Shown here: positions 15,671 through 15,686 of the stretch, in pieces
Layout: each line of letters starts with the position of its first letter
How positions within the stretch are numbered: position 1 is the stretch's first letter
Assembly (NCBI GenBank): GCA_903823545.1
Contig: CAIJTL010000630.1
Location: 1 to 15,686, forward strand
Length of the DNA: 15,686 bases
Reading direction: 5' to 3'
Source of the DNA: an uncultured Planctomycetaceae bacterium
GTDB taxonomy: Bacteria > Planctomycetota > Planctomycetia > Planctomycetales > Planctomycetaceae
Notes under the pieces: generated by a model
Database searches by the model: none
What the model was told of the DNA's origin: nothing
What the model saw: only the letters and a program-made list of their open reading frames with translations
Program-made: the position numbers and the translations under genes

Positions 15671-15686
15671 AAAAGTGGCTGAAGAC

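Overview
The window looks like a chromosomal segment of a planctomycete (Planctomycetota). The evidence is a DUF1553-type protein and a DUF1501 protein in the same gene cluster, a large protein that starts with the planctomycete LEPR-type sorting motif, and many dispersed palindromic repeats. No rRNA, tRNA, CRISPR array, transposase or phage gene was seen.

Layout. Bases 1-6045 (+ strand) hold four closely spaced genes: the 3' part of a DUF1553 gene, a secreted G8-domain/beta-helix protein that resembles animal CEMIP/TMEM2 proteins, a class I fructose-1,6-bisphosphatase (fbp), and a Tat-type DUF1501 protein. DUF1553 and DUF1501 genes are usually neighbours; here the G8 gene and fbp lie between them. 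Bases 6169-10047 (- strand) form an exporter operon, read from high to low coordinates: a TetR/CecR-like repressor, a DevC-type permease, an ABC ATPase and a HlyD/DevB-type membrane fusion protein. A tandem 18-bp dyad operator lies in front of the repressor gene. Bases 10229-11917 (- strand) hold a small cupin and a membrane acyltransferase-3 family protein. Bases 12367-15522 (+ strand) encode a 1051-residue exported protein: LEPR motif, beta-propeller domain, then 15 consecutive RTX nonapeptides. Two similar hairpins, probably terminators, follow it.

How the parts work together. The exporter operon is a self-contained unit: the repressor probably senses a small molecule, leaves its operator and releases synthesis of an efflux pump. 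An outer-membrane partner is not encoded here. The four-gene + strand cluster mixes two proteins of the secreted planctomycete DUF1553/DUF1501 set with a probable polysaccharide-binding or -cleaving beta-helix protein and a gluconeogenic enzyme; a link to growth on polysaccharide is conceivable but only inferred.

Most notable unexplained structure. Five different long palindromes (arms of 15-27 bp) occur within 10 kb. Three lie inside open reading frames and are translated in frame; one has apparently lengthened a signal peptide by 19 codons. The other two sit in intergenic gaps. No clearly new multi-gene system was recognised; the repeats and the G8 protein deserve the closest look.
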